64,000 bases of DNA from Epiperipatus broadwayi (GCA_028023455.1 JAQFVV010000020.1:4385092-4449091), one strand, 5' to 3'; counted from the stretch's first letter, positions 1 through 39,999 are shown. Made by a program: numbers and translations. The notes: a model not told the origin generated them from the letters alone.

Positions 1-241
1 AATTACAACTTTATCAAATGTTTACATTATTAAGATGAATAAAAATTTAGACACTATGGTATAATATAGAGAGAAACAAATCTCCTTCCAACAAGATTTT
101 TATAATCCTTTCTTTTTTAAAAAAAACTTTCATGTGTATAGCCTCCAACCCTTTTCCAAATTTATTAACAAATTATCTGAAATAATTATGCATAATTATT
201 AATTTTTATAAGGATTCTTAAAACAAAATTATTTAAAAAGT

Positions 242-282
242 TACTAATAATTGTAAGCCCATCCCTGCGCTTCCCTACACAT
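242..282. repeat. Dispersed motif, copy 1 (also at 16882)
   Basis: TACTAATAATTGTAAGCCC followed by a GC-rich CGCTTCCCTACACA end recurs near 16882-16926 with a few changes. It is notable for being GC-rich against the AT background and is probably an end or internal part of one transposable-element family. Confidence 0.6.
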
Positions 283-397
283 CATGGCATGTGAAATCAA
301 TTGCAAATGGGTCGGACCAAGCATCATTTCACACAAGTCATGCAAAAAGACACGTTTGCATGAGAACAGCTACGAGTCAAATGAAAATGGCTAAAAT

Positions 398-936
398 GGC
401 TATGGTTGCACATTGTTTTGGAAATCGTAAGCTTGGTATGATCAGACTACAGAATCTTTTGGTCAGATTAAAAATAGATACAAGACAAATAAAATGTCTG
501 AGGTTGCATGTTGTTTTGCAAATCATAATCTTGGTTTGATTCAGAGTACTGCATCTTTTGGCTGATCCTTCGGACCAGCAAACCCCCCGCCAACATTCCA
601 GCACAGCATGCTGATATGTCTAATGTAATTTAAAAATGTAATTATTGTATTTTAGAAAATAATGTTGGTTCGTAAATTGAGTTACTACATCTTTTGGCTG
701 ATCCTTCTGACCGGCAAAACCATCGGTCCCTTCCCATGCACATTCCAGCGTTATGCACTGACTTGTAGAATGGAATTTAAAATATTGTAATTCTTGTATT
801 TTCGAAAATAAAGTTTTTTACAAAATAATGTCGTTTTGTAAATTGTTTAAAAATAGTTTGCAAAATGTCGCAAGGCACTAAAATATCTAATGTAATTTAA
901 AAACGTAATTATTCCATTTTAGAAAATAATGTTAAA
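398..936. repeat. Diverged tandem repeats of about 100-135 bp
   Basis: Segment 399-468 is repeated at 498-568 (shared core TTGTTTTG.AAATC.TAA.CTTGG and ATCTTTTGG). Segment 530-588 is repeated at 664-722 (core CATCTTTTGGCTGATCCTTC). A linked AATTTAAAA...TTTTAGAAAATAATGTT segment appears near 623-667, 768-815 and 888-935. Copies are imperfect, so this is an old local amplification. Short open frames across it are by-products. Confidence 0.75.
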
Positions 937-1352
937 GTTGAAAATAAAAAAAGACCCGGTAACGTTATATTTGTGTTTGTTTACATAAAAAGTACGCCTT
1001 CTCGCAGTTTCAACACGTTAAGAGAAAACTACCAATAATAAATAATCTTTTTATTACAAAATATTGTTTTGTAATCTTTTAAAAAATTAATAAGCAATTA
1101 CCATTTTTATTTATTTAATATAAGTATATTAAGATTAAAGAAGCTAAGTTTATATAATTATACAATATCAATTTTTGGAATTTTTGATATGACATAATGC
1201 ATATTTTTATTTAAAATAAAAATTGAGAATAATTTATGTGACTTTATTTTCACTAAACTGAAAATAACTAAAAATAATCTCTAAAAAGAAATATATGTAT
1301 TAAAAACAACAAATTATTATAAAAATAGTAGAAAGTGGTGTGTATATTTATG

Positions 1353-1478
1353 TAACATATAAAAATATCAAAATTATGTTTGTGTAAATAAACAAAAAAT
1401 AATGTAATATAAATTGTATTTTAAAGTTTTAAAAAGCACTATGAAAAGTAAAAACAAATTTTTAGAGATTTATTTATA
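1353..1478. repeat. Direct repeat, copy 1 of 2
   Basis: About 126 bp starting AACATATAAAAATATCAAAA and ending in TTTTTAGAGATTTAT recurs in the same orientation at 2677-2803 with scattered changes. The copies are about 1.3 kb apart. The family is unknown. Confidence 0.8.
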
Positions 1479-2676
1479 TATTATAGTGGTCATCTGGCAT
1501 ACATTGTTAATATAGTAAGCATCTGTTGAGTTAGGAAATTTATTTAAAATTCTTTTAAATAGTATTGTTTTTTGAATGTGCATATATGTGTGTGCATGGG
1601 GTAAGATATGTAAAAGCATCTTACTTGAAATAAATAAACAAATAAAGATAAATAAAATGAAACATTTATTAAAATAAATTTAAATAGACAAATTTAGTCC
1701 ATGTAAGAGTGCTTAAATCAAAAACAAACAACTTGAAATAATTATCTTTTTGTTTATTAAAATAAAAAGAATTAATTTGATTAGATTTGTAAATTAAAAA
1801 AAGTGAATCTACAAAAATCTGGTCAGCAATAGTAATTAAAAGATTTTTTCATTAACGCTGGACTTGGGGGGTGGGGGTTAAATAAATAAATAAAAAATCA
1901 CTGTAATTCTAATTATTGAAAAGAGCAGGGAGAATTTTTGCATTTTGTTGATAGAAACAGATTTGTTAATACAGTCACAGAAAATGCATTGTTAATTAAT
2001 TTAAAGTGTCTACCCGAGTTCGACTTCAATGCCCATAACCCAGGATTAACTAAAATGTAGATAAAAATGTGTGTGCCCCTATCATTTCTTTGAAACTGAA
2101 CATTTAACTTGAATAAACTGGAAGAAGAAACATCACAATTTTTTATCTTATGCTGATCAGTAATGGTAGTTCTAAAAAATATATACCATGGTAAGACTTT
2201 TACTTTTGAAACTTTAACAAAAAGAAAATATAAAAGGCCATAATAAATCAGTATATTCTGATTACTTTATTAGAACGTATTTCATGTATTATTTATTAAA
2301 TTATTTTCATCTATTTAATTTTTAAATACTTAACTAAATATGAATGTATTCTAATATAATTACTTTAAACTTTGTGTGTGTGTGTATGAGTGAATTAATT
2401 ATAACTGTTAAATAAATGATTATTAGTTTCAAAATTCAAATTGTCAGTGCCATTTTATATAGCAGCTTTCATTTTAAATGTTCATGTTAGCACTTACCAG
2501 TTCTGTGTTTATCAAAAAAAAAAAAAAAATTTAGAGAATATTTAACCCTGAGGAATGCTGAATGTTATTGTAAATTGAGGGATTATAGTATTTGAATTTG
2601 CTCCATTCAGTGTGGCACCTCAGTAAAGGCTGAAAATACATGCCATTTTATTTAAATTAAATTATTTCCAAGTGGT

Positions 2677-2803
2677 AAACATATAAAAATATCAAAATTT
2701 TGTGTTTGAATAAATAAACAAAAAATAATGTAATTTTAAATTGTATTTTAAACTTATAAAAGCATTCTGAAAAGTAAAAACAAATTTTTAGAGATTTATA
2801 TAA
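2677..2803. repeat. Direct repeat, copy 2 of 2
   Basis: Second copy of the unit at 1353-1478. It shares an AATAAACAAAAAATAATGTA stretch and the AAAGTAAAAACAAATTTTTA end. No polyA tail or target duplication is obvious. Confidence 0.8.
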
Positions 2804-3107
2804 GCAATGCAAAAAAACACCTTGGAAAAACAAAAATAGTCTTGTATAAAAACAATTAAGTCATATTTGTCAATCATTTATTTCTAAAAAGTATTTTATA
2901 GCTCTCATTTTTCTAGTATCTTTTATTCTGATTTATCATCTATAATTTTTTATTTGTTTAAAAAAAACCAAAAATCTACTAAAATTTAAGAGGTAAAATG
3001 ACAATAATTAAACATTTATACTAATATAACTTCAGATGAATTAATAAATATACTATAAATATTCTATTGAGATAAATATACTTCTAAGTTATTAATAATA
3101 AGCAAAC

Positions 3108-30337
<27,230 letters not shown>

Positions 30338-30361
30338 TTTTTAAATACAACACTGTTAAAA

Positions 30362-30378
30362 AGAGAGAGAGAGAGAGA
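30362..30378. repeat. (GA)n microsatellite acting as a CT-rich tract on the SUPT6H strand
   Basis: This is about eight GA units. On the minus strand they give a CT-rich run directly before TTTTTAACAG, the likely 3' splice site in front of the SUPT6H start codon. Confidence 0.85.
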
Positions 30379-31471
30379 TTTAGTATAAAAAATATTTTAC
30401 ATATATAAAAAAAAAAGGTATACTATATGCAGAACTTAAAATTGTGGATAATAGAATTCTAATAAATACATTATATATTATTTTTATTGTACAAAATGTT
30501 TAGACTATTTCTACTTCATATCAAAACAATTACATCATCAGAGTCCTCATACTTCAATAAAAAATGTCAGCAACGGCAATATGGCAAATAGACTGAAAAT
30601 GGATATCCACTTCCTATCCTTAACTATGATTTTAAATGGACTGTAAATGCTAACAATTACAGAAAATAGAATGAAATTAAAACTACCAAGAAATTAAAAT
30701 AAACTTCATATAAATCAATCATTGCTAGAATTTATTATCTATTTAAAGTCAAGAGAAAAATAGGGAGTGAATATTAATTTTCTGTCTACTAATACTGTGG
30801 CACTGACAACAGATTAATGAAATATTATTTATTAATTGAAGTATAAGCATAAGAGTTATGGTGATTTAATTTATATATAAATGATTGATTAATTGTTGAC
30901 ACCTTATAGTTTACAAAATACTTAAGCATATATTTATGATTATGTTATTTTCTATATCTTTTATCAGAATGATTTTAAAATAATCAAAATGTCACATTAA
31001 AAAAAAAAAACCTTAAGTATTTGTTTAAGTTTTATTCTTTCAATAATAATAAAAAGTTTGTTAGAAATATATTCTTTCACAATGATAATATTGTATATAA
31101 TTACCATAAAAATAAAAAGAATTTAAGTAAAAAAAAAAAGCCTAATATTCAACATAATCTTAATTAATGATTAGAATTAAAATTTATGATGTAGTTGAAA
31201 ATTTGTCATAGTAGAATAAATAAACCTAAAATATTATACTCCTAAGCATTCTTCACAATGCTTTATGCAATTCCATTGTTACAATTTTAATTCTTAGCAG
31301 TCTTCTTCAGAGCTATAAAAGTAGAACTATATTACATTATTTTTAAAGTCGAAATTACAAGATAAAGGAAATGAATAAAGTGAAGAATTCATAGAAGTAT
31401 AATTTTTTAGTTTTATATAATATAAACAATTTAATATAGAATATTACAAAACAGTGTTAAATCTATATATT

Positions 31472-31940
31472 TAATTATCATGCTTTGGGATTAGCGCTAC
31501 TGTGAAATAATCATCTGGCCATAATTATTCTAACTTAGTAAATATATTTTCATTGCTTGTGAAGTATCACTTTAGGTTTAGCAAGTGTTATATTTAAAAA
31601 ATGAATTTTTGAATTGAAGTTAATCTTTCAAAAATTACTAAGAATACAACATAAATAGAGATTTGAATTAAATAAACTAAATGCCAAAAATTGCTTTTGT
31701 TTACTAATTTTTTTATCCAAAAAATCTTATTTATATTGTATTCATAATAAAAAAATTTTTAAATTAACTTGAATTCAAATTTTTTTAAATTTACTTGAAT
31801 TCAAAAAACTCATGTTTTAAATATAAAGTTTGCTAATCTTTAAAAAAATAACAAACCTAAAGTGTTAGAAGAATTTGCAGAGAATAATTATGGCTGGACA
31901 ATTACGTCATAGCAGTGCTAATCCCAAAGTATCATAATTA
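31472..31940. mobile_element. Inverted-repeat MITE-like element, about 470 bp
   Basis: The left end TAATTATcATgCTTTGGGAT pairs with the right end (reverse complement TAATTATGATACTTTGGGAT). The similarity runs inward for about 110 bp, including GCCATAATTATTCT and CACTTTAGGTTT. The middle is AT-rich without coding. The target duplication is uncertain because both ends start with TA-rich sequence. Confidence 0.7.
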
Positions 31941-32849
31941 TTTGTAAAAATAACAGATAAACAATTAAAAATGTATTTGACAATATATATATAACAAGTA
32001 ATTAAAAGGTAAAAGTTTTTCTTTTATGATAGTTCTTTCATTTAATCCAAACTGTTTCCAATAAATAAGTTTTATAATTCTTTTGCCATTTCACAAACTT
32101 AAATATAAAAAGTGAAGTAATATAACTTCAGTGTTTATCTTGGAAATATACAGTGATTAAGCATAAGATAGAATACAGTGAAACATGGCCATAATGCCTT
32201 TAAATATTCTTCGCATATGATTTATCCTCTGTAAAAAGAATAAGTTACAGATAAAACATTAAATAGATAAAAAGACAAAAGCAAAAATAATCCAATTTTT
32301 ATAATCTCTAAATTTAATTATTTACGTGACTCTTTTTTATATATATACTACAAATCAGAAAAGTGGGCAGATTACATTAATTAAAAATAAAAATGAAAAG
32401 TCAAGGGAAATATTATATGCATTTCCTTCATTTAATAAGATAAATTTAAATCAACAGTTGCAGAACTCATAGGAATAAGATATTGTACCAGTATTGAAAA
32501 CTACATAACATATTTCAATTTTTTTTACTCAGTAAACTGAGATTCATCTAACCAATCTTGATTGATCTGAATGTTATCTTTTAGTTAATAATAGCTAAAT
32601 ATTCATTTTTCTAACCAAGATTGGATGGTAATAGTGTTAATTAAATGCCAAGTATCTGAAAAAAAAAAAAAATAGATTGTTTTAAAAGTTAAAAAAATTT
32701 CTAAGGTTTTACCTTATTTAGAAATAAAATTCAGATTTAAGATACTGCCTATGTTAACCACTAGGTAAATTATCCACTCACATAATCTGATTAAAAAAAA
32801 ATTTTTTTTGACATATTTTCTAACATATTATATTATAATAAATGTAACA

Positions 32850-33241
32850 AATATCATCTATATTCTTTATTAGTTTTTACAACGCTTTGTTTTACAATTC
32901 ACTATTGACAGTTTCGATTGCCCCTGCAATCTTCTTCAAAACTTCTACTTGTATTTCTCTATATTCTTTATTACTTTTTACAATGCCTTTTTACAACTAA
33001 CTATTGAGTTTTGATTGTCCCTACAATCTTCTTCAGAACTTCTACAATGATTTTTTTACAACTCACTATTGACAGTTTCAATTGCCCCTGCAATTTTCTT
33101 CAGAACTTGTATTTCCAAATATAAGTAGAAATTCTGAATACAAGTAGAAGTTCTGATGAAGATTACAGGGGCAATCGAAACTGTCAATAGTGAATTGTAA
33201 AAAAAGCTTTGTAAAAGGTAATAAGGAATATAGATGATATT
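32850..33241. mobile_element. Inverted-repeat element containing three direct internal copies
   Basis: Left arm from 32850 (ATATCATCTATATTCTTTAT ... CTATTGACAGTTTCGATTGC) matches the right arm ending at 33241 in reverse complement. The block CTATTGACAGTTTCGATTGC plus CCCTGCAATCTTCTTC occurs three times in direct orientation (about 32901, 33001, 33067) and once inverted (about 33143-33190). It looks like a foldback-type element that gained internal duplications. Confidence 0.75.
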
Positions 33242-35008
33242 AATATTATATGGATTTGGCAATGCAATATGAAAGATAAAGTTATAATATTTCATAAATA
33301 AATGTAATTATAACAACTTATTTTTATAGTTGCGACATTTAAACATATATTTACATGTATACACACATAATATGTGTAAATTATTCTAAATGTAAAATAA
33401 TAATTCAATTTGGTAATTTAATTCTTTACAATATTATTCAAATTTGAATCAATTAACTAACATTTAAAAACAAAAAAGCTATTATTTTCTTTAAAAAAAG
33501 AAATTATTAATTAAAGATTATTCATTATTTTAAAAATTATTAGAAATATGATGTTTCAATTAGTACATAACTTCACTTAAAAAAATAAATTTTACAAAAA
33601 TGCTTCCAATATGGTAATGGTCTGGAAATATAAATATTCAAACAAACAAGTTTTGATATATCATAGGAATAAAGATTAGTAATGTTTTCTGACTTAGACA
33701 AAACTAGTTACATAAAAAGTGGTGAGATTATTTACATAATTTGGGAAATGACAATCTAATACTTTTGTTTTATAATAAAAGACTAAGAATACAACAATTT
33801 TCCTCTCCTAATCAAAAATGAATAGAAAAAAAAAAAGAGGAAAGAAACAGATCGGCAGATTATTTACATATCACTGTACATAACTTTTTAATTTTATCTT
33901 TCAACAAAACTACTTCATTAAACTTTTTAGAAATAAATAAATAAACATAAAAAGATAATCTCAATCAAATTGTAATTAAAAATATTTTTTTATATCATTT
34001 CTTTTTAATAAAACATATACTTTACATAAAAGTTCTTTTAAAAAAAAAAATGCACATACTATACAAGGTCCTAATGAATATTCCTATAGAAATTCGGACA
34101 CTATTCACTGAGATTTTATTTATCATGCTATTTTTACAGAACTAATTAATTCTAAGAAGAAAAAAACCTATTGTATATAAATAATATGTAATGAAAAAAA
34201 AGTCTGCATTCATTTAGTAATGAACTAAGCACCCAGAGATTTGGAAAAAACTTTACAAATGTCAAATCAAGAAAACATGTATATAAACAAATATATTTAT
34301 CAACTGGTATTCTTAAAAAATGTCACTGCCAGACAAAATATTAATGCATAATTATATTTTATGATTTTAGTGTTTACTTTTTTAAAAGTAAACAGTTCTT
34401 ACTGCAAGGGTATATATTGGCACACATCCTGTTTCACCTACTATGTTCCATAGTAGTCATTATACTAAGTTCAAACCTCGCCAAGTGCACATATATTTAC
34501 CCATATTCATGTGTATACATATGTATAATATGTATATTCAAATATATTTCATATGTTAAATTAAACGCTTAATTGTATAAACATCATTGTTTATGTATTA
34601 GCACACTTATATATATGCTAGCAAGCTGTAATGTATTAGATTTAAAAAGCATTACAATGCAATTTTTAAATATTTTAATTCTTTAATTTGTTATAAATTT
34701 ATTCATTATTGACTTAAGATATATAGCGAAATGTTTATACAAAAATAATTCACTTTTAAAATATTGAATAATTCTTGGCAAAAATATTATGCCACAAGCA
34801 CCTGTGTTAGATTTGCATGGAAGTCAAACACAGATTTTAAAAAATAACAAATTTAAAATATATTTTGGACAAAGTAAAATCATTCAAGCAGCACTATTTT
34901 TAATCCGCTACAGATTTTCTTTTGTCTTACTAAGATGTTAATGCAGAATTTAAAAGATGCTAAATTTAAAGATTAAAATCTCATATAAAAAACTCCAAAT
35001 TTTAGCAC

Positions 35009-35270
35009 TCAAAACATTCTCTCGTAATAATTGAAGCAGCTGCTGCCAGGGCTTACGCCCATTTTAAAATTAACATGAGTGGCTAGGAAGGTGCAGTTTT
35101 GTAGTCTTCCTTTGGAAGAATGGTGATCTTCCACCCACTGCAAATCATCATTGCCATGAAATGGAGGAGACCAGTTCCACCAGCTGCAAAGAAGATACCA
35201 ATGAAACAACCTATTCAAAAAAGAGCCAGTGCCTATTCAAAGGCTGGACAACTCAGCCTAGAAGATTGGT
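35009..35270. pseudogene. GC-richer patch, probable pseudogene fragment of unknown origin
   Basis: Base composition is clearly less AT-rich than around it. On the minus strand 35212-35090 encodes a hydrophobic stretch (GCFIGIFFAAGGTGLL...) ending KEDYKTAPS and a stop; in-frame stops precede it. On the plus strand 35152-35268 is also open (PVPPAAKKIPMKQPIQKRAS then AYSKAGQLSLEDW and a stop). I could not match either to a family. A decayed processed copy or transposon fragment is more likely than a live gene. Confidence 0.3.
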
Positions 35271-38200
35271 AATATTTCTTCACTGCAGAGCTCTATAAAT
35301 CTCTTAAATTAAATCCTTAAGCTAGCTATCAGTAATAAACTTTCATCAAATATTAATTCTTGATTAATTAAACTCTTGTAAAATAAAGTTTCTAAATTAT
35401 GAAATAATTAAATGTGTGTTTATATTGAATCTAATATAACTGTAACAATCTTGCCTGTAAAATAAATATAAATGTAACTACAAAATAACCTCTCTTCAAA
35501 TGTAATAACTGAAATCAGTTATTATTTAATTTTTATAATCTGCGGCCATGCCTATTTTCTATCTTATTTTATTCTTAATTTATATATTATGATATGCCGT
35601 AACTTCAAAGCAGAGATAAATAATTTAGTACGCTTTGAGAGAGATGATTAAAAGCTCTACAATAGAATATTTCTTGCTGTTTTTAACAAACATGAATCTG
35701 TTTTGTAATCTATTCTTATATATAACAACAGACTGCTAAGCGCTATGTACTAGCTTGTCAGTAAGGTTTGCAAATTATTATATATCTTAGATAATGGCAG
35801 GAATGATATCTAAAGGTATATTAGTAATTATTAATTAAACCCCAAAATATGCTTTTCTCCTCCCTAGTTTATTATATGAAATATACAAGATTCAATATTT
35901 CTAAACTAGATTGCTTTTAATGAAACCCTCTTAGCATGATTAAAATATACTAATTTGAGAACTGGGTTAAGGTAGTTTCGCTGAACGAAACTGTAAAATT
36001 TCGCACATATAAATTTAAATTTCATTTTAGTATTAGTATTATTTAATATGCGTTACAAAGTGTTTTTACTAAACATTATAAGTATATTTATGCCTTCCTA
36101 TGCTTTCTTTGTTAAAATGGACTGATGGTGATCGCCATCCCATTATTTTAGTTCAGACAGCCATATTTAGAACTGGAACACGAGGGTCCAGAAACCAAAT
36201 TTAAAGCTGCTCCAACACCCGAACTAATGTTCTATATTATGCTAGCAAGTCATATGGTCCAAGGGAATCGAGTATTTGGTACTGAATCCCGTGAATATAC
36301 ATTCGTACCATAAACCACTTTTAGTATTTAGCGCCATATCAGAAGCTTTGCTACAGCAACCAGTTCACTCCACCCTATTATAAAATTTCAGCATTAGTCT
36401 GAACATGGAATTTGGTTCACTTAGAGAATCTGTATATAGAACGTATTTGTTGCTCATAATTTAAATGTTAGAATGAATAAATTAATATTTTATCATATAT
36501 CATCTCTGTAATATTTAGCTTCTCAGAGCAAACCTAAGAATAGCTGGCATACCATATATATGTAAGCATGAATATGAATCGCAGATGATAAACTCTAATA
36601 ATAATATGTCTAAAGTGCACCTCTAAAGATGAGACTCCTGCAACGTACACCACCTCATCATCATAGTAACACCTGTGCGTGTAAGACCTAACCAATGCAC
36701 ATCTATTTGTTATATATTAATTAATTTGTTTATTTTATATATTAAAGACACTTAAATTATAATACTGTTTAGTGTTATCTCTTGCAATCCACTTTCAAAT
36801 CACTACAAATCTATCTAAATTAGTATTAATTTATTAATATATATACATTAGTTTATTTAGCCATACGTGTGTGTTCATTTAGTAATTTTAATAAATTATC
36901 GGTCATTCCAGAGTCTCATGTTCCACCTTTTTCTATGCCGGCTCGCAAATTAAATTGAGACCGAATGTAACCTCATATATGCCATCCATAGGGTATTAAA
37001 TCACAGAGCACTGGTAAAGGAGTTGAAGTGTGGTCAGATTCAAGGTCTCAACCCCTCATCTGGATCAGCTTTAATGTAATTTGTCAGAATTCTGGATTTT
37101 GTTGCGTGAATGTAGAAATATGACCATTACATTACAAAAAATACTAAATAAAATTTCTGACTCAAGGTAATACACTCTCTCCAAAAAATTTTTTAAAAAG
37201 AAAAGATATTTATACACGAGATCTGAAAATAGTGATTGAAAAACAAATTTCTTTAGTTGTTATAATTTTCAATTAATTATTGGAGTTTGTTATGCATTTA
37301 CAAATAATTATGAATTTTTATTGCAGAAATAGAACATACATAGTACTATACAGATAATTGGCAACACAGATTTGTTTGAAATTCATAACTTGGGAAATAG
37401 TTTTTTTTATTAAATCTTATAAAATCAAATGATCTTACTAGATAAATTTACATAACTTTTTAGATTCCGTTAGTAACCCTTTTATTATTTACTTAAAATG
37501 CTAAGATATCTAAAACAAAATACTATACAGTAGTTTGTTATTCACAGTTATTGATGCTTCCACCTCATTAACAGACTAACAATCATTATATATACTTTTG
37601 CAATAATCTCTAAATATGGATGTTAACTACTCAATGTTGTGAAAACAATAAGAAATGGTTTAGCAGACTAAATAAATCACTTTTGGATATTGATTTAGGT
37701 GAGGAATTTCACTTAGCTAACAACTGTATGTTTAATCAGCCCTACCACATATGTAAAAATGGTCAATCTCAAAATTTTTTAGCTATGTTAAGATGCTTAA
37801 AAGATTGCCAAATAGTTGTATTAGTATCTATAATAATGAAGACAAAGCAAGTGTTTATTATTAGTTTGCTATTTTTTTTGTTGTTGTTGTTTTTTTTAAT
37901 ATTTGTCAATCTTACATTTCTAAAATTTCTTAATTTATAATTTAAAATTTTATTATTTCTTGCCCATTCTACAATATCATCCCAATTTCCTTCAATATTT
38001 GTTTTTCAAATCTTTTTTGTTTATTCAATATTATCATCATTATCACCAATTAGTCATATACAAACATGAAAAATCACAGATTTCCTGAACTACTTTCTGT
38101 TAACCTAAGTAAGGGCAACTTACAATTTTTTTTTATTTTTGAATGAAATATTTACTCCAATATGCCTGCTGCTATTTCCCAAATAATAAATTTTTATATT

Positions 38201-39360
38201 CTCTTTACTTTAACTTTAATTTCTATTCTCTTATAAAAAGATTTAATTAAAACACTTTAAGGCTTAAGATGAAAATAAAATATTGTCTTAAGTATTATAA
38301 TTACAACTCTACGACAGACAAACTCAACAAAATTCTGTAGATACTTTATATAGCTTAAGTATAATGTTGAAACCAAACCATTTTAGCAATATATTTAAAT
38401 AATAATCGAAGCAACAAGCCCTGTGGTTGTAATAATATACGTTGTTTGAATATTGATGGAGCTATTAAATTTATTATATTAAAAAAAAAAGGGGGAGGGT
38501 AGATTAGTGGCCTTAAAAATACTCAAAATATTTAATAATTTCTTGAACTATAGCAAAGTAACATTATAAATTATGTGCTCTAAGAGTGAACATTTTTCAG
38601 ACTATTTTTCAATGTACTAGTCCATTTCAAAAACATGTAACTAATAATTAAGATCGCATTTTTTCATGTTTTTACTCTGCGTAATTATCTTTAGAATACA
38701 ATTTTTTTTTTTTTACATAAATAAAACAAACAATGCCATACTGAATAAAAAATAAATAAAAGCTTGTACATGAAAATTGTGAAGTAATATATAAAATGAA
38801 TGATTTTTATAAAATGTGATTGCATCAATTAGTAATTTGTAAATAAATTAAATTATTTGATAATAGACAGATGTATTAAACACATATTTAAAAACCATGC
38901 ACTTAATATTAAAATGGCTTTTCATCTACAATAAACTGTACTTACAGATTATTACTAAGGATAGCAATATTCTTCGTATTTTTTTTCACCTCAACATAAA
39001 GTTACTTTATAAATAATACTAATGCTTCTTATCAAATATATTCGTCAGAAGATTAATACAGCAAAACTATAATTTGATAAAAAATAAAATCAAAGAAATT
39101 AATAAATTACTTTACCGCTAGATCAAAAAGAAAATAAAAACACACAAAAGTTACTTCTTAAATACCACAAATATGGCGTAGTATTCCGAAGAAAAAAATA
39201 ATATATTGTTAAATGGTTGCTTTTAAACATTTAAATTTTTAAATTATATTTAATAAAATTCAAAATATAAGATTTACTTAACATTAATTTAGAAAAAACA
39301 AATACCAAAATAAAATTCATTCAATAATTGTTTTAAATAATAATAATCAATTATATTAGA

Positions 39361-39486
39361 GAATTAATATTATTGACAAATATAGCCAATAATATTTAAG
39401 TCCGGAGTCCAATATTTCAAAGTACGCGAAGCATATAGTTAATAAAGGATGTAAATTTCTTAAAAGTTATTTATTGAATTAGAATT
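39361..39486 (+). promoter_or_regulatory. Candidate 5' flank of the AidB-like gene with two CCAAT boxes
   Basis: CCAAT occurs at 39386-39390 (context TAGCCAATAA) and again at 39409-39413. Both lie within 100 bp of the start codon, next to the only CpG-containing stretch nearby (TCCGGAGTCC, TACGCGAAGC). A CAAATATGGCG motif at about 39169 resembles a YY1 site and could belong to a divergent SUPT6H promoter. There is no direct evidence of a transcription start. Confidence 0.3.
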
Positions 39487-39765
39487 ATGTCTACTTTGGT
39501 GGTTAAAAAAATGTTTTTTAAATACATAAGAAGCGAAAGCAATCTTATACAAAATTATCGATTTGTTTCCTATACTAAATCCCGTAATATCAAAATCAAA
39601 TCTGCAAAAACATCCGACATTTCACCAGATGTTAATCAGAAATTAAAAATTCCTTTTTCAAAAGCTAAACTTGGCTTATTTTTTCAAGAAGAACCATTGA
39701 TTGGAAATCAGTATTTACAGGATAGTTTTTTACTGTCATATCTAAAAAGAATCGTACCTAGCAAG
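39487..39765 (+). CDS. AidB-like acyl-CoA dehydrogenase (ACDH-11 type), exon 1
   Basis: The protein belongs to the acyl-CoA dehydrogenase branch that includes bacterial AidB and C. elegans ACDH-11, FAD enzymes acting on acyl chains. Exon 1 gives 93 codons in phase 0. Residues 1-34 (MSTLVVKKMFFKYIR..., rich in K/R, S and F) look like a mitochondrial presequence. From about residue 62, FFQEEPLIGNQYLQDSFLLS matches the AidB N-terminal domain (F.Q..P..N...Y..D). An in-frame TGA at 39475-39477 supports this ATG; Met9 is an alternative. The donor is AGCAAG|GTAGTT at 39765/39766, and the next exon is at 63482. Orthology to acdh-11 is inferred. Confidence 0.85.
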
Positions 39766-39999
39766 GTAGTTCACCTCAAATTATTTCCTTAATGTATTTA
39801 ATTCGTATATACGTTGAGTATATTTATATCATTATATATATATTCTACATTAACTATTTTTTTTAAAAAGTATATTCTATATAGAATATCACTTTAACAA
39901 TGATTATTAAAAATATTTGTTTATATAATAAATCAAGTCGCAAAACTAAAGTTATTTTTCTTTACAAAGGTTCATAATAAATGAATTTCTATAGTATAG

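Larger units (their letters stand above)
1..3107 (-). other. SUPT6H intron 9 (partial), no further exon seen
   Basis: Intron 9 begins at the donor at 3107 and runs off the left edge. I looked on the minus strand for the next SPT6 segment (the EADWIYRNAF-like block) and did not find it. The stretch holds tandem repeats at 398-936, a copy of a dispersed motif at 242-282, a 126-bp direct repeat (1353 and 2677), and otherwise featureless AT-rich sequence. Confidence 0.8.
30353..39486. other. Region between the SUPT6H start and the AidB-like gene
   Basis: This 9.1-kb stretch probably contains the 5' UTR intron and first non-coding exon of SUPT6H, which I could not place. Recognised contents are inverted-repeat elements at 31472 and 32850 and a GC-richer patch at 35009-35270. 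Segment 36090-36400 is also less AT-rich but unassigned. An open frame at 37620-37940 has low-complexity ends and no recognisable domain. Confidence 0.55.

Noticed and set aside
37620-37940. Open frame of 106 codons
   Set aside because: It has no recognisable domain, its C-terminal half is poly-T-derived hydrophobic sequence, and there are no splice or start context signals.
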